Shown here one piece after another: positions 15,018-23,151 of a stretch of 64,000 bases of DNA. The stretch spans positions 1 to 64,000 of the forward strand of contig NZ_SJJR01000015.1 of assembly GCF_004331455.1 (NCBI RefSeq), in the 5' to 3' direction. The first letter of the stretch is position 1. Each line of letters begins with the position of its first letter. The DNA comes from Micromonospora zingiberis (GTDB lineage Bacteria; Actinomycetota; Actinomycetes; Mycobacteriales; Micromonosporaceae). A model generated the notes under the pieces. It had not been told where the DNA came from. It was given only the letters and a program-made list of their open reading frames with translations, and searched no databases. A program made the translations under genes and the position numbers.

Positions 15018-17489
15018 GTGTCCCACGATGTCGCCCCTCCGGTGGAGGGCACGGTGCACCCGACAGGCGACGCGGACGGCTCGGTGACCGATCGCAACAG
15101 CGCCGCTGCGGCGCCGGGCGGCGGAACCGGCACGGTGCTGCCCAGCGGCGAGGTGGCTCGTACGGCCGTCGGTGCCGAGGTCGTACCCGCCGAGACCGCC
15201 CTTGACTCCGCACCGAGCAGTGGCTTCGGGCTGTCCAACGCCCCCACTGGGCGCCGGGTCCGGGCGCGGCTGGCCCGGTTCAACGCGCCCTGGCAGTCTT
15301 CGCAGGTCAGCGAGGTACTGGAGCCGCTGATCTCGTCACACCGGGAGAATCACCCCAAGGCTGACGCCCGGCTGTTGCAGCGCGCCTTCGACACGGCGGC
15401 ACGCTGGCACTCCGGCCAGTACCGCAAGTCCGGTGACCCGTACATCACCCACCCGCTCGCGGTGGCGACCATCCTCGCCAACCTGGGCATGGACACCACC
15501 ACCCTGGTCGCCGCGCTGCTGCACGACACCATCGAGGACACCGAGTACACCCTCGACCAGATGCGCACGGACTTCGGCGGCGAGGTCGCCCTGCTGGTCG
15601 ACGGCGTCACCAAGCTGGACAAGGTCAAGCTCGGTGACGCGGCGAAGGCCGAGACGATCCGCAAGATGGTCGTGGCGATGGCCAAGGACCCGCGGGTACT
15701 GGTGATCAAGCTGGCCGACCGGCTGCACAACATGCGTACGCTGACCTTCCTGCCCCGCCCCAAGCAGGAGCAGAAGGCGAAGGAGACGCTGGAGATCCTC
15801 GCCCCGCTGGCCCACCGCCTCGGTATGAACACGATCAAGTGGGAGCTGGAGGACCTCGCGTTCGGGACGTTGTTCCCGAAGCGGTTCGAGGAGATCAACC
15901 GGCTGATCGGGGAGCACCAGCCGCAGCGGGAGGCGTTGCTGCGGCAGGTGACCCAGAAGGTGCAGACCGACCTGAAGGCCGCCAAGATCAAGGCGGAGAC
16001 CACGGGTCGGCCGAAGCACCTCTACTCGATCTACCAGAAGATGATCGTGCGAGGTCGGGACTTCAACGACATCTACGACCTGGTGGGTGTGCGGATCCTG
16101 GTCGACACGGTGCGGGACTGCTACGCCGCGTTGGGGGTCATCCACGCGAACTGGCAGCCGGTGCCGGGCCGGTTCAAGGACTACATCGCGATGCCCAAGT
16201 TCAACATGTACCAGTCGCTGCACACCACGGTGATCGGGCCGACCGGTAAGCCGGTGGAGATGCAGATCCGCACGTACGCGATGCACCGTACGGCGGAGTT
16301 CGGCATCGCGGCGCACTGGAAGTACAAGGAGAAGGGCACCCAGATCGTCGGCCCGCCGGCGCACATCGACGAGATGACCTGGCTGCGGCAGCTGCTGGAC
16401 TGGCAGCGGGAGGCGGCGGACCCGAGCGAGTTCCTGGACGCGCTGCGGTTCGACCTGTCCAGCCAGGAGGTGTACGTCTTCACCCCGAAGGGCGACGTCA
16501 TCCCGTTGCCGACCGGGTCGACGCCGGTGGACTTCGCGTACGCGGTGCACACCGAGGTGGGGCACAAGTGCATCGGGGCGCGGGTCAACGGCAAGCTGGT
16601 GCCGTTGGAGTCGACGCTGTCCAACGGCGACGTGATCGAGATCTTCACCTCGAAGTCCGACACCGCCGGCCCCACGCAGGACTGGCTGGGCTTCGTCAAG
16701 AGCCCCCGGGCGCGGACGAAGATCCGGCAGTACTTCAACAAGGAGCGTCGCGAGGAGGCGATCGAGGAGGGCAAGGACGCGATCGTCAAGGCGATGCGCA
16801 AGCAGGGCATGCCGCTGCAGCGGATGCTCACCTCCGACAACCTGATGGCGATCGCCCGGGATCTGCACCTGGCCGACGTGGCGTCGCTGTACGCGGCGGT
16901 CGGCGACAGCCAGGTCTCCGCGCAGTCGGTGGTGCAGAAGCTGATGGCCACCTACGGCGGCGAGGAGGGCGCGGCCGAGGACATCGCCGAGACCGCGGTG
17001 GCCACCCGGCCGCCCCGCAGCCGGGCCTCCAGCCACGACCCGGGAGTGGTGGTACGCGGGGTCAGCGACGTGTGGATCAAACTGGCCCGCTGCTGCACCC
17101 CGGTGCCGCCGGACTCGGTGTTCGGCTTCGTGACCCGCTCCGGCGGGGTCAGCGTGCACCGCGACGACTGCGCCAACGCCGAGGACCTGCGCGCCCAGGG
17201 CGAGCGGGTGGTCGAGGTGAACTGGAAGCTCACCTCCGCCTCGACCTTCCTGGTCGCCATCCAGGTGGAGGCACTCGACCGGCACAAGCTGCTCGCCGAC
17301 GTCACCCGGGTGCTCTCCGACGAGCGGGTCAACATCCTCTCCGCCACCGTCACCACCACCCGCGACCGGGTGGCGGTCAGCCGGTTCAGCTTCGAGATGG
17401 CCGACCCCAAACACCTGGGCCACCTGCTCGCCGCCGTCCGCAAGGTAGACGGCGTCTTCGACGCCTACCGCGTAACCTCCGGCTCCTAA
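15018..17489 (+). CDS. relA: bifunctional (p)ppGpp synthetase/hydrolase RelA/SpoT (Rsh)
   Basis: 823 residues. It makes and breaks the alarmone (p)ppGpp. An unconserved Pro/Gly/Val-rich N-terminus (about 95 residues) is followed by the HD hydrolase domain with YITHPLAVATIL and HDTIED (about 150-175), so hydrolase activity looks intact. Then the synthetase domain with KDYIAMPKFNMYQSLHTT (about 389-406), TGS (about 485-545, VYVFTPKGDVI), a conserved Cys-rich CC/ZBD segment (KLARCCTPVPPD) and a C-terminal ACT domain (about 745-823). The GTG at 15018 lies behind GAGGAGG with a short spacer; GTG 15006 is an alternative. Confidence 0.95.
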   Translation: MSHDVAPPVEGTVHPTGDADGSVTDRNSAAAAPGGGTGTVLPSGEVARTAVGAEVVPAETALDSAPSSGFGLSNAPTGRRVRARLARFNAPWQSSQVSEVLEPLISSHRENHPKADARLLQRAFDTAARWHSGQYRKSGDPYITHPLAVATILANLGMDTTTLVAALLHDTIEDTEYTLDQMRTDFGGEVALLVDGVTKLDKVKLGDAAKAETIRKMVVAMAKDPRVLVIKLADRLHNMRTLTFLPRPKQEQKAKETLEILAPLAHRLGMNTIKWELEDLAFGTLFPKRFEEINRLIGEHQPQREALLRQVTQKVQTDLKAAKIKAETTGRPKHLYSIYQKMIVRGRDFNDIYDLVGVRILVDTVRDCYAALGVIHANWQPVPGRFKDYIAMPKFNMYQSLHTTVIGPTGKPVEMQIRTYAMHRTAEFGIAAHWKYKEKGTQIVGPPAHIDEMTWLRQLLDWQREAADPSEFLDALRFDLSSQEVYVFTPKGDVIPLPTGSTPVDFAYAVHTEVGHKCIGARVNGKLVPLESTLSNGDVIEIFTSKSDTAGPTQDWLGFVKSPRARTKIRQYFNKERREEAIEEGKDAIVKAMRKQGMPLQRMLTSDNLMAIARDLHLADVASLYAAVGDSQVSAQSVVQKLMATYGGEEGAAEDIAETAVATRPPRSRASSHDPGVVVRGVSDVWIKLARCCTPVPPDSVFGFVTRSGGVSVHRDDCANAEDLRAQGERVVEVNWKLTSASTFLVAIQVEALDRHKLLADVTRVLSDERVNILSATVTTTRDRVAVSRFSFEMADPKHLGHLLAAVRKVDGVFDAYRVTSGS

Positions 17490-17680
17490 CCCCCCCACCC
17501 CACCCCCCACCCCCCACCCCCGATCGCGTCGATCTTGCACTTTTGGTCTCCACATAGCGGGACAAAAGCTGCATAAGGGCGACACAAAGTGCAAGATCGC
17601 GGGTGCGGGTGCGGGTGCGGGTGCGGGTGCGGGTGCGGGTGCGGGTGCGGGTGCGGGTGCGGGTGCGGGTGCGGGTGCGG
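17490..17680. repeat. composite element 1: C-tract, inverted repeat, (GGGTGC)13
   Basis: Behind the relA stop lies a C/A-only tract (17490-17520), then a 14-bp perfect inverted repeat (CGATCTTGCACTTT at 17530-17543, its complement at 17586-17599, 42-base loop), then 13 exact copies of GGGTGC plus two bases (17601-17680). The left tract is G-rich on the minus strand and the right tract is G-rich on the plus strand, so the whole is roughly mirror-symmetric and both sides could form G-quadruplexes. It separates convergent genes (relA and a cyclophilin). The arm shares GATCTTGCACTT with the element behind hisS. Confidence 0.85.
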
Positions 17681-17684
17681 ACAG

Positions 17685-17718
17685 CGAAGCGCCCGTCGGC
17701 GAGCCGGCGGGCGCTTCG
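17685..17718 (-). terminator. hairpin terminator behind the cyclophilin genes
   Basis: CGAAGCGCCCG (17685-17695) pairs perfectly with CGGGCGCTTCG (17708-17718), and the inside CGGC/GCCG pairs further. It begins 17 bases past the minus-strand cyclophilin stop. There is no T-tract, as is usual for high-GC actinobacterial terminators. Confidence 0.65.
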
Positions 17719-17735
17719 GGGTGAGTTGTGGCGGG

Positions 17736-18563
17736 TCAGCTCATGGTGAGGTCGGTGATGACGACTTCCTTCTTGGGGTGGCCGCCGCCAGCCTGCTGGG
17801 CGAACGCGCCGTCGTCGCCGGCGGTCGCCACCTCGTTGACGATGTCCATGCCACCGGTGATGGTGCCGAGGACGGTGTAGTTCGGGTCCAGCGGCGAGTC
17901 GCCGTAGACGATGAAGAACTGGCTGCCGGTGCTGGCCGGCTGACCGGAGTTGGCCATCGCGATGACACCCTGCGGGTACGGCGGCCGCATCTCGGTCGGC
18001 AGGTTCTCCTCGGCCATCCGGTAGCTCGGGCCACCGGTGCCGTCGGTCTCCCGCCAGCCGTTGCCGGTGGCGCTCGGGTCGCCGCACTGGAGCACCTTGA
18101 TGCCCTCGGTCACCAGCCGGTGGCACTTGGTGTTGTCGAAGAAGTTCTGCTCGGCCAGGTGGGTGAAGCTCGCCGAGGTGCACGGCACCGCCGACCGGTC
18201 GATTCGCGCGGTGATCGGACCGAGGTTGGTGGTGATCGTCATGGTCTGGGAACCGACCCGGCTCTGCTCGGTGTCCGGCAGCCCGACGTCCTTGGTCGTC
18301 GGGGTCCGCTCGCCAGTCGGGATCTCGATCCAGTCACACTGCACCGTGTCTGCGTTCTGGGCGGTGTTGTCGGTGCCGCTGTCGTCGCCGATCAGGCTGC
18401 TGGCCAGCCAGACCGTCCCGGCGACCACCAGCAGCAGGACCACGCCGCCACCCACGACCGCCTGCGTCTGGCGGCGCTTGCGGGCCCGGGCCGACCGCTC
18501 GGCCATCTCCTTCTCGAGCCGGGCGCGGGCCGCCGCGCGCTGCCGCTCTCTGGTGGACGTCAC
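17736..18563 (-). CDS. membrane-anchored cyclophilin-type peptidyl-prolyl isomerase
   Basis: 275 residues from GTG 18563 (AGGAGG 8 bases upstream). A charged Arg/Ala-rich cytoplasmic N-terminus leads to one transmembrane helix (about residues 34-56) and an extracytoplasmic cyclophilin domain (about 105-275) with NFFDNTKCHRLV, GSQFFIVYGD and YTVLGTITGGMDIV, which match the family core (FDGxxFHR, GSQFFI, FGxVxxGMDVV). The usual FHR arginine motif appears as CHRLV, so the catalytic Arg is kept. Extra cysteines (CDW, PCTS, KCH, QCGD) may form disulfides outside the cell. It is the second gene of a two-cyclophilin operon and probably assists folding of secreted proteins. Confidence 0.9.
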   Translation of the reverse strand: MTSTRERQRAAARARLEKEMAERSARARKRRQTQAVVGGGVVLLLVVAGTVWLASSLIGDDSGTDNTAQNADTVQCDWIEIPTGERTPTTKDVGLPDTEQSRVGSQTMTITTNLGPITARIDRSAVPCTSASFTHLAEQNFFDNTKCHRLVTEGIKVLQCGDPSATGNGWRETDGTGGPSYRMAEENLPTEMRPPYPQGVIAMANSGQPASTGSQFFIVYGDSPLDPNYTVLGTITGGMDIVNEVATAGDDGAFAQQAGGGHPKKEVVITDLTMS

Positions 18564-18610
18564 GCCTCGATCCTCCTGGACTGTCTGTGGATGCCGCTGA
18601 CCGTCGTGGG

Positions 18611-19528
18611 TCAACCGGCGTTCGGGCTGGCCTCGGGCGTGCCGGAGACCGCCGGGCTCGGCGTACCCGTGGGGGTGGGATCGGTGGGCGATGCCGGATC
18701 CAGCACCGGCTCACCGACGGTCAGGCTCTGGACGACCACGTCGTCGTTCTCCGGCTTGACCTTCTCCCCGGACCCATTGTCCACGGTCGGCAGGGCACCG
18801 ATCTTCTCCACCACGTCGAGACCCTGGGTGACCCGACCGATGATCGGGTACGCCGGCTCGGCGGTGGTGAAGTCCTTGAAGAAGATCAGGAACTGGCTGC
18901 CGTTGGCGCCCGGCGGGTTCGAGATCATCGCGACCGTGCCCTTGGGGTACGTCGGCGGCTCGTCCGGGGCCGGGCTGGCCTGCGGCGACGCCTCAGGCGC
19001 GGTCGGCACGTTCTCGCTGTGGAACGTGTACGTCGGACCGCCCAGCCCGGTGCCACTCGGGTCACCGCAGCGCACCGCGCCCTCGGCGGTGATCTCGTGG
19101 CACTTGGTGTTGTCGTAGAACGACTGGCTCGCCAGGTGGGCGATGCTCGCGGCGGCGCACGGCGCGGTCGCGAGATCCAACTCGACGTTGATCGGGGCGC
19201 CCTGGTTGGTGACCAAGGTCATCGGCCGCGTGCCGGTGATCGGCAGCCCGGTGGTGGCCGGCTCGCCGACCTCCTTGAGGTTGGGGTTGCCCTCGGTGTT
19301 CTGCGGGGTCCAGAGGCAGACCTCGTTGCTGGCGGTGTCGTCGGTCGGTTCCCGGTCGAACGCACCCAACGCCCAGGCCGAACCGGCGACGACAAGTACG
19401 AGGATCAGGGCGGTACCGACGCCGGCGCGGATCTGCCGACGCCGTTTGACGACGGCGGCCCGGCGGGCCATCTGCCGGTCGAGCTTGGCCCGCGCCAGTT
19501 TGCGCTGCCGGTCCCTGCTGGAAGCCAC
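18611..19528 (-). CDS. membrane-anchored cyclophilin-type peptidyl-prolyl isomerase (paralogue)
   Basis: 305 residues from GTG 19528 (GGGGAG upstream). Same plan as its downstream neighbour: basic N-terminus, one transmembrane helix (about 36-56), extracytoplasmic cyclophilin domain with QSFYDNTKCHEIT, GSQFLIFFKD and YPIIGRVTQGLDVV. The position of the catalytic arginine (CHR in the paralogue, FHR in the family) is Glu here (CHE), so isomerase activity may be lost or weak and the protein may act as a chaperone. A Pro/Ser-rich insertion (APEASPQASPAPDEPP) and a Pro/Thr/Ser tail of about 35 residues are extra. It starts the operon, 47 bases before the paralogue. Confidence 0.88.
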   Translation of the reverse strand: MASSRDRQRKLARAKLDRQMARRAAVVKRRRQIRAGVGTALILVLVVAGSAWALGAFDREPTDDTASNEVCLWTPQNTEGNPNLKEVGEPATTGLPITGTRPMTLVTNQGAPINVELDLATAPCAAASIAHLASQSFYDNTKCHEITAEGAVRCGDPSGTGLGGPTYTFHSENVPTAPEASPQASPAPDEPPTYPKGTVAMISNPPGANGSQFLIFFKDFTTAEPAYPIIGRVTQGLDVVEKIGALPTVDNGSGEKVKPENDDVVVQSLTVGEPVLDPASPTDPTPTGTPSPAVSGTPEASPNAG

Positions 19529-19732
19529 CCGTGCTCCCCTTCCTCTACCCTGGTCGTCAGCCGGTGGTCGCGTACCCGTCGGGCGGCAGGTGCGCCACGC
19601 CACACGCCCGCCAGAGTGTACGGGTAGTGGCTGGAAAAGTCGTGTACGAGGTCGATGCTCGGGCTCACCGGCACCCGCCGGTGGCCGGTGGGGCTGGTGG
19701 GGCGGACCCGGGAAGGGTCGTCAGCGGCCGGT

Positions 19733-19738
19733 TAGGCT
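19733..19738 (+). promoter_or_regulatory. putative -10 box of the metallo-hydrolase gene
   Basis: TAGGCT, identical to the -10 boxes before the antiporter and aroB genes, would give a leader of about 29 bases that still holds the ribosome site AGGAAGGGGAG. No clear -35. Confidence 0.35.
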
Positions 19739-19773
19739 GCCACCTAAGGACAGTTCGAGGAAGGGGAGCGGAC

Positions 19774-20493
19774 GTGCTCGTTGCCGGCTTTCCCGCCGAC
19801 GCCTTCGGCACCAACTGCTACGTGGTCGCCACCGCGCCGGGGGAACAGTGCGTGGTGGTCGACCCCGGCATCGGGGTGATCGACCGGCTCGACGCGCTGC
19901 TGGCCGAGCATCGCCTGCACCCGGCCGCGGTCCTGCTCACCCACGGGCACCTGGACCACACCTTCTCGGTGGCGCCGGTCTGCGGGGCACGGGGCATCAC
20001 CGCGTACGTGCACCCGGGGGACCGGGAACTGCTGGCCGACCCGGCCAAGGGGCTGTCGGTGGACCTGGCCCAGATGTTCGGCGGACGGCTGCCGTACGCC
20101 GAGCCGGAGGACGTGGCGGAGCTGGCCGACGGTACGACGCTCACCCTCGCCGGGTTGGAGATCACCGTCGACCACGCGCCCGGCCATACCGGCGGGTCGG
20201 TGCTGTTCCGGCTGCCCGGCGCCGGCTCGCCCTGGGAGGCCGACCAGGTCTGTCTCTCCGGTGACGTGCTGTTTGCCGGCTCGATCGGCCGCACCGACCT
20301 GCCGGGCGGCAGCCTGCCGACGATGTTCACCAGCCTGCGGGACAAGATCCTTCCGCTGGCCGACGACACCGTCGTACTGCCCGGCCACGGCCCCGCGACC
20401 ACCATCGGCCGCGAGCGCGCCACCAACCCGTACCTCGCCGAGGTGGTCGGGATGGGCGGCGCGGGACCGGCGGCCCCCACCCGCGGCCTGTAG
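19774..20493 (+). CDS. metallo-beta-lactamase-fold hydrolase (glyoxalase II-like)
   Basis: 239 residues from GTG 19774 (AGGAAGGGGAG upstream). The metal motif LLTHGHLDHTF (HxHxDH, about residues 53-63) is present, with the later ligands in HAPGHTGGSV (about 138-147), SGDVLFAGSIGRTDL (Asp) and LPGHGPAT (His). This pattern is that of small hydroxyacylglutathione-hydrolase-like proteins, which use two Zn or Fe ions. In actinobacteria, which lack glutathione, the substrate may be a mycothiol thioester or unrelated. It stands directly before hisS (55-base gap), a conserved neighbourhood, and may be co-transcribed with it. Confidence 0.87.
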   Translation: MLVAGFPADAFGTNCYVVATAPGEQCVVVDPGIGVIDRLDALLAEHRLHPAAVLLTHGHLDHTFSVAPVCGARGITAYVHPGDRELLADPAKGLSVDLAQMFGGRLPYAEPEDVAELADGTTLTLAGLEITVDHAPGHTGGSVLFRLPGAGSPWEADQVCLSGDVLFAGSIGRTDLPGGSLPTMFTSLRDKILPLADDTVVLPGHGPATTIGRERATNPYLAEVVGMGGAGPAAPTRGL

Positions 20494-20548
20494 CGGCCGC
20501 CCCGAATCTTTCCCCGCGCGGGCCGCGCGGGTCTGTGAACGGAGCATC

Positions 20549-21877
20549 ATGAGCAAGCCCACGCCCATCTCCGGCTTCCCGGAGTGGACGCCCGCCCAGC
20601 GGATGATCGAGCAGTACGTCCTGGACCGGATCCGGTCGACCTTCGAGCTGTACGGCTTCGCCCCGCTGGAGACCCGGGCGGTCGAGCCGCTGGACCAGTT
20701 GCTGCGCAAGGGGGAGACCTCGAAGGAGGTCTACGTGATCCGGCGCCTGCAGGGCGATGCGGAGGGTCCGGCCGGTGACGATTCCCTCGGTCTGCACTTC
20801 GACCTGACCGTGCCGTTCGCCCGGTACGTGCTGGAGAACGCCGGCAAGCTGAACTTCCCGTTCCGGCGCTACCAGATCCAGAAGGTGTGGCGCGGTGAGC
20901 GCCCGCAGGAGGGGCGCTACCGGGAGTTCCTCCAGGCGGACATCGACATCGTCGACCGGGACACCCTCGCCCCGCACCACGAGGCGGAGATGCCGCTGGT
21001 CATCGGCGACGCGCTGCGTTCGCTGCCGATCCCGCCGGTCCGCATCCAGGTGAACAACCGCAAGATCTGTGAGGGCTTCTACCGTGGTCTCGGGCTGACC
21101 GACCCGGAGGCGGCGCTGCGCGCGGTCGACAAGCTCGACAAGATCGGCCCGGCCGGTGTGACGGAGCTGCTGGCGGCCACCGCCGGGGCGAGCGAGGCAC
21201 AGGCCAAGGCGTGCCTCGCGCTGGCCGAGATCTCCGCGCCGGACGCGTCGTTCGCCGACGCGGTACGCGCGCTCGGGGTCAGCGACCCGCTGCTGGACGA
21301 GGGCATCGCCGAGCTGACCACGGTGGTCGAGACCGCCGCCGCGCACTCGCCCGGCCTCTGCGTGGCCGACCTGCGCATCGCCCGGGGCCTGGACTACTAC
21401 ACCGGCACCGTCTACGAGACGCAGATGATCGGGTACGAGCGGTTCGGCTCGGTCTGCTCCGGCGGCCGGTACGACAACCTGGCCAGTGCCGGCAACGTCC
21501 GGTTCCCCGGGGTCGGCATCTCGATCGGGGTCACCCGGCTGCTCGGGCTGCTCTTCGGCACGGGCGCCCTGTCGGTGTCCCGGGAGGTGCCGACCTGCGT
21601 CCTGGTGGCGGTGACCAACGAGGAGTTGCGGGCCGTCAGCAACCGGGTCGCCGAGGCCCTGCGGTCGCGGGGCATCCCCACCGAGGTGTCGCCCAGCGCG
21701 ACCAAGTTCGGCAAGCAGATCCGGTACGCCGAGCGGCGGGGCATCCCGTACGTCTGGTTCCCCGGTGCCGACGGCGCCCCCGACGAGGTCAAGGACATCC
21801 GCTCCGGCGAGCAACTCGTCGCCGCGCCGGGCGAGTGGACCCCACCCCACCCCGACCTCAAACCCCTCATCGGCTAA
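20549..21877 (+). CDS. hisS: histidyl-tRNA synthetase
   Basis: 442 residues, class II synthetase. Motif 1/2 regions are clear (RRYQIQKVWRGERPQEGRYREF, of which the arginines contact ATP and the acceptor end), with the HisA signature ARGLDYYTGTVYE (about residues 275-287), CSGGRYDNL, and motif 3 GVGISIGVTRLLGLL (about 320-334). A C-terminal anticodon-binding domain (about 350-435) begins VPTCVLVAVTNEE. The ATG at 20549 follows GGAG closely. It ends just before composite element 2. Confidence 0.95.
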   Translation: MSKPTPISGFPEWTPAQRMIEQYVLDRIRSTFELYGFAPLETRAVEPLDQLLRKGETSKEVYVIRRLQGDAEGPAGDDSLGLHFDLTVPFARYVLENAGKLNFPFRRYQIQKVWRGERPQEGRYREFLQADIDIVDRDTLAPHHEAEMPLVIGDALRSLPIPPVRIQVNNRKICEGFYRGLGLTDPEAALRAVDKLDKIGPAGVTELLAATAGASEAQAKACLALAEISAPDASFADAVRALGVSDPLLDEGIAELTTVVETAAAHSPGLCVADLRIARGLDYYTGTVYETQMIGYERFGSVCSGGRYDNLASAGNVRFPGVGISIGVTRLLGLLFGTGALSVSREVPTCVLVAVTNEELRAVSNRVAEALRSRGIPTEVSPSATKFGKQIRYAERRGIPYVWFPGADGAPDEVKDIRSGEQLVAAPGEWTPPHPDLKPLIG

Positions 21878-22075
21878 CCCCCCGCCCCCCTCGCCCCTCG
21901 CCCCCACGCCCCGCCCCCTCGCCCCCCGCGATCTTGCACTTTCGGTCGCCGTTACGGGGCTTGTGCCCTGGTTTGCCCCGACGACAAGTGCAAGATCGCG
22001 GGGGCGGGGCGGGGCGGGGCGGGGCGGGGTGGGGCGGGGTGGGGCGGGGTGAGGCGAGGGTGGGGTGGGGTGGGG
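21878..22075. repeat. composite element 2: C-tract, inverted repeat, G-tract
   Basis: Behind the hisS stop lies a C-rich tract (21878-21927), then a 19-bp perfect inverted repeat (left arm 21923-21941, right arm 21986-22004, core CGCGATCTTGCACTT, 44-base loop), then about 70 bases built of GGGGC, GGGGT and GGTGG units (22001-22075). The arm core is the same as in element 1 and the loop ends resemble it too (GGTCGCC near the left, CGAC near the right). It lies between convergent hisS and the SGNH hydrolase gene. Confidence 0.85.
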
Positions 22076-22906
22076 TTACCAGGCGAAGCCGGGGGGATAG
22101 GAGACGGTGGCTAGGACCTGCTGGCCGGTGGCGTTGGGGTGGAAGTAGTCCCAGCCGGAGAGTTGGGCGAGGGTGAACGGGTAGCCGAAGACGGCGTTTC
22201 CGTCGTACTTGCAGTTCGCGCCGTATGCCGCGCAGGCTGCGGCGAGCTGGCCGTTGAAGTCGACCACCCGCTGCCGGACCCGGTTACGGCGGTCGACGTC
22301 GGCCTGGGCGGTGGAGGTCGGGTTGGCCAGGATGGACTGGCAGATGCCGAAGAGGGACCAGGCGGTACGGGCACTGCTGCTGTCCTTGCCGACCGACCAG
22401 AGCCGGTGCACGTCCGGAATGCTGATCACGTAGACCTTGGCGTTCGGTAGGCCGGTCTTGAGTCGGGCCAGCGCCGAGTCGATGTTCGCCCGGAAGGTGG
22501 CCGGCGAGGTCATCGTCGACTCCGAGCTGGTGCAGGCGTCGTTGGCGCCGATCAGGATGGTCACGTAGCCGACGCCCTGGCTTACCGCGGTGCCGGCCTG
22601 GCCGTACAGGTCGGCGGACTTCGCCCCGGTGCGGGCGGCGTTGTGGTTGCGGCCGTTGATCGCCGAGTTGGCCCGGCGGATGCGCAGGTAGTGGCTGTTC
22701 ACCGTGGAGTCGTCGCCGGTGCTGAACGAGCGGCTGGTGCAGTCGACGTACCACCCGCAGGCGTTGAAGCCGCGGGTGATGGAGTCGCCGAGGCTGGCCA
22801 TCGAGCTCGGCGGTGGGCCGGGATCGGCGGCGGCGGGGGTGGTGACGAGTAGGACGAGGGCGGTGACGCCGGCGAGGGTGGCCAGCGCGCGTCGGACGAG
22901 GGTCAT
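22076..22906 (-). CDS. secreted SGNH-type esterase/lipase
   Basis: 276 residues from ATG 22906 (GGAGG 5 bases upstream). A signal peptide with basic start and hydrophobic core ends at about residue 27 (TTPAAA-D). The SGNH hydrolase blocks follow: GDSITRG with the nucleophile Ser about residue 42, GQAGTAV, GANDACTSS, and the catalytic Asp/His pair in DYFHPNATGQQ near the C-terminus. Eight or so cysteines in the mature part suggest disulfides. It resembles secreted actinobacterial GDSL lipases that hydrolyse short acyl esters or lipids outside the cell. Its stop codon abuts the G-tract of composite element 2. Confidence 0.88.
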   Translation of the reverse strand: MTLVRRALATLAGVTALVLLVTTPAAADPGPPPSSMASLGDSITRGFNACGWYVDCTSRSFSTGDDSTVNSHYLRIRRANSAINGRNHNAARTGAKSADLYGQAGTAVSQGVGYVTILIGANDACTSSESTMTSPATFRANIDSALARLKTGLPNAKVYVISIPDVHRLWSVGKDSSSARTAWSLFGICQSILANPTSTAQADVDRRNRVRQRVVDFNGQLAAACAAYGANCKYDGNAVFGYPFTLAQLSGWDYFHPNATGQQVLATVSYPPGFAW

Positions 22907-23030
22907 GGTGGCCTCCGGTGCACGGTTGCCGGGTTGTGGCGGTGACCAGAGCGTATAGACGGCTATCTGTGTCCACAATGTTGCGGAGAGATTACCTCGG
23001 CCGGGTGGCGAAATTCGGGCAAAGTAGGTC

Positions 23031-23059
23031 TTGCCTATGATCTTAAATATGTGAATACT
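23031..23059 (+). promoter_or_regulatory. promoter of the secreted protease gene
   Basis: TTGCCT (23031-23036), 17-base spacer, AATACT (23054-23059), in an unusually AT-rich patch (about 23009-23060) between two divergent secreted-enzyme genes. The patch may also hold the SGNH gene promoter on the other strand. Confidence 0.5.
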
Positions 23060-23151
23060 TGCCTTCGCTTGGCCGTTTCCCCAGGTGGCCGAGTTGCCCC
23101 CTGCCTTGTCGACGTGACAGGGCCCTCCAACCCCCATCGGGAGGCTGTTAC

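Noticed and set aside
17601..17680. GGGTGC array considered as a CRISPR
   Set aside because: Six-base units without spacers; it is a simple tandem repeat.
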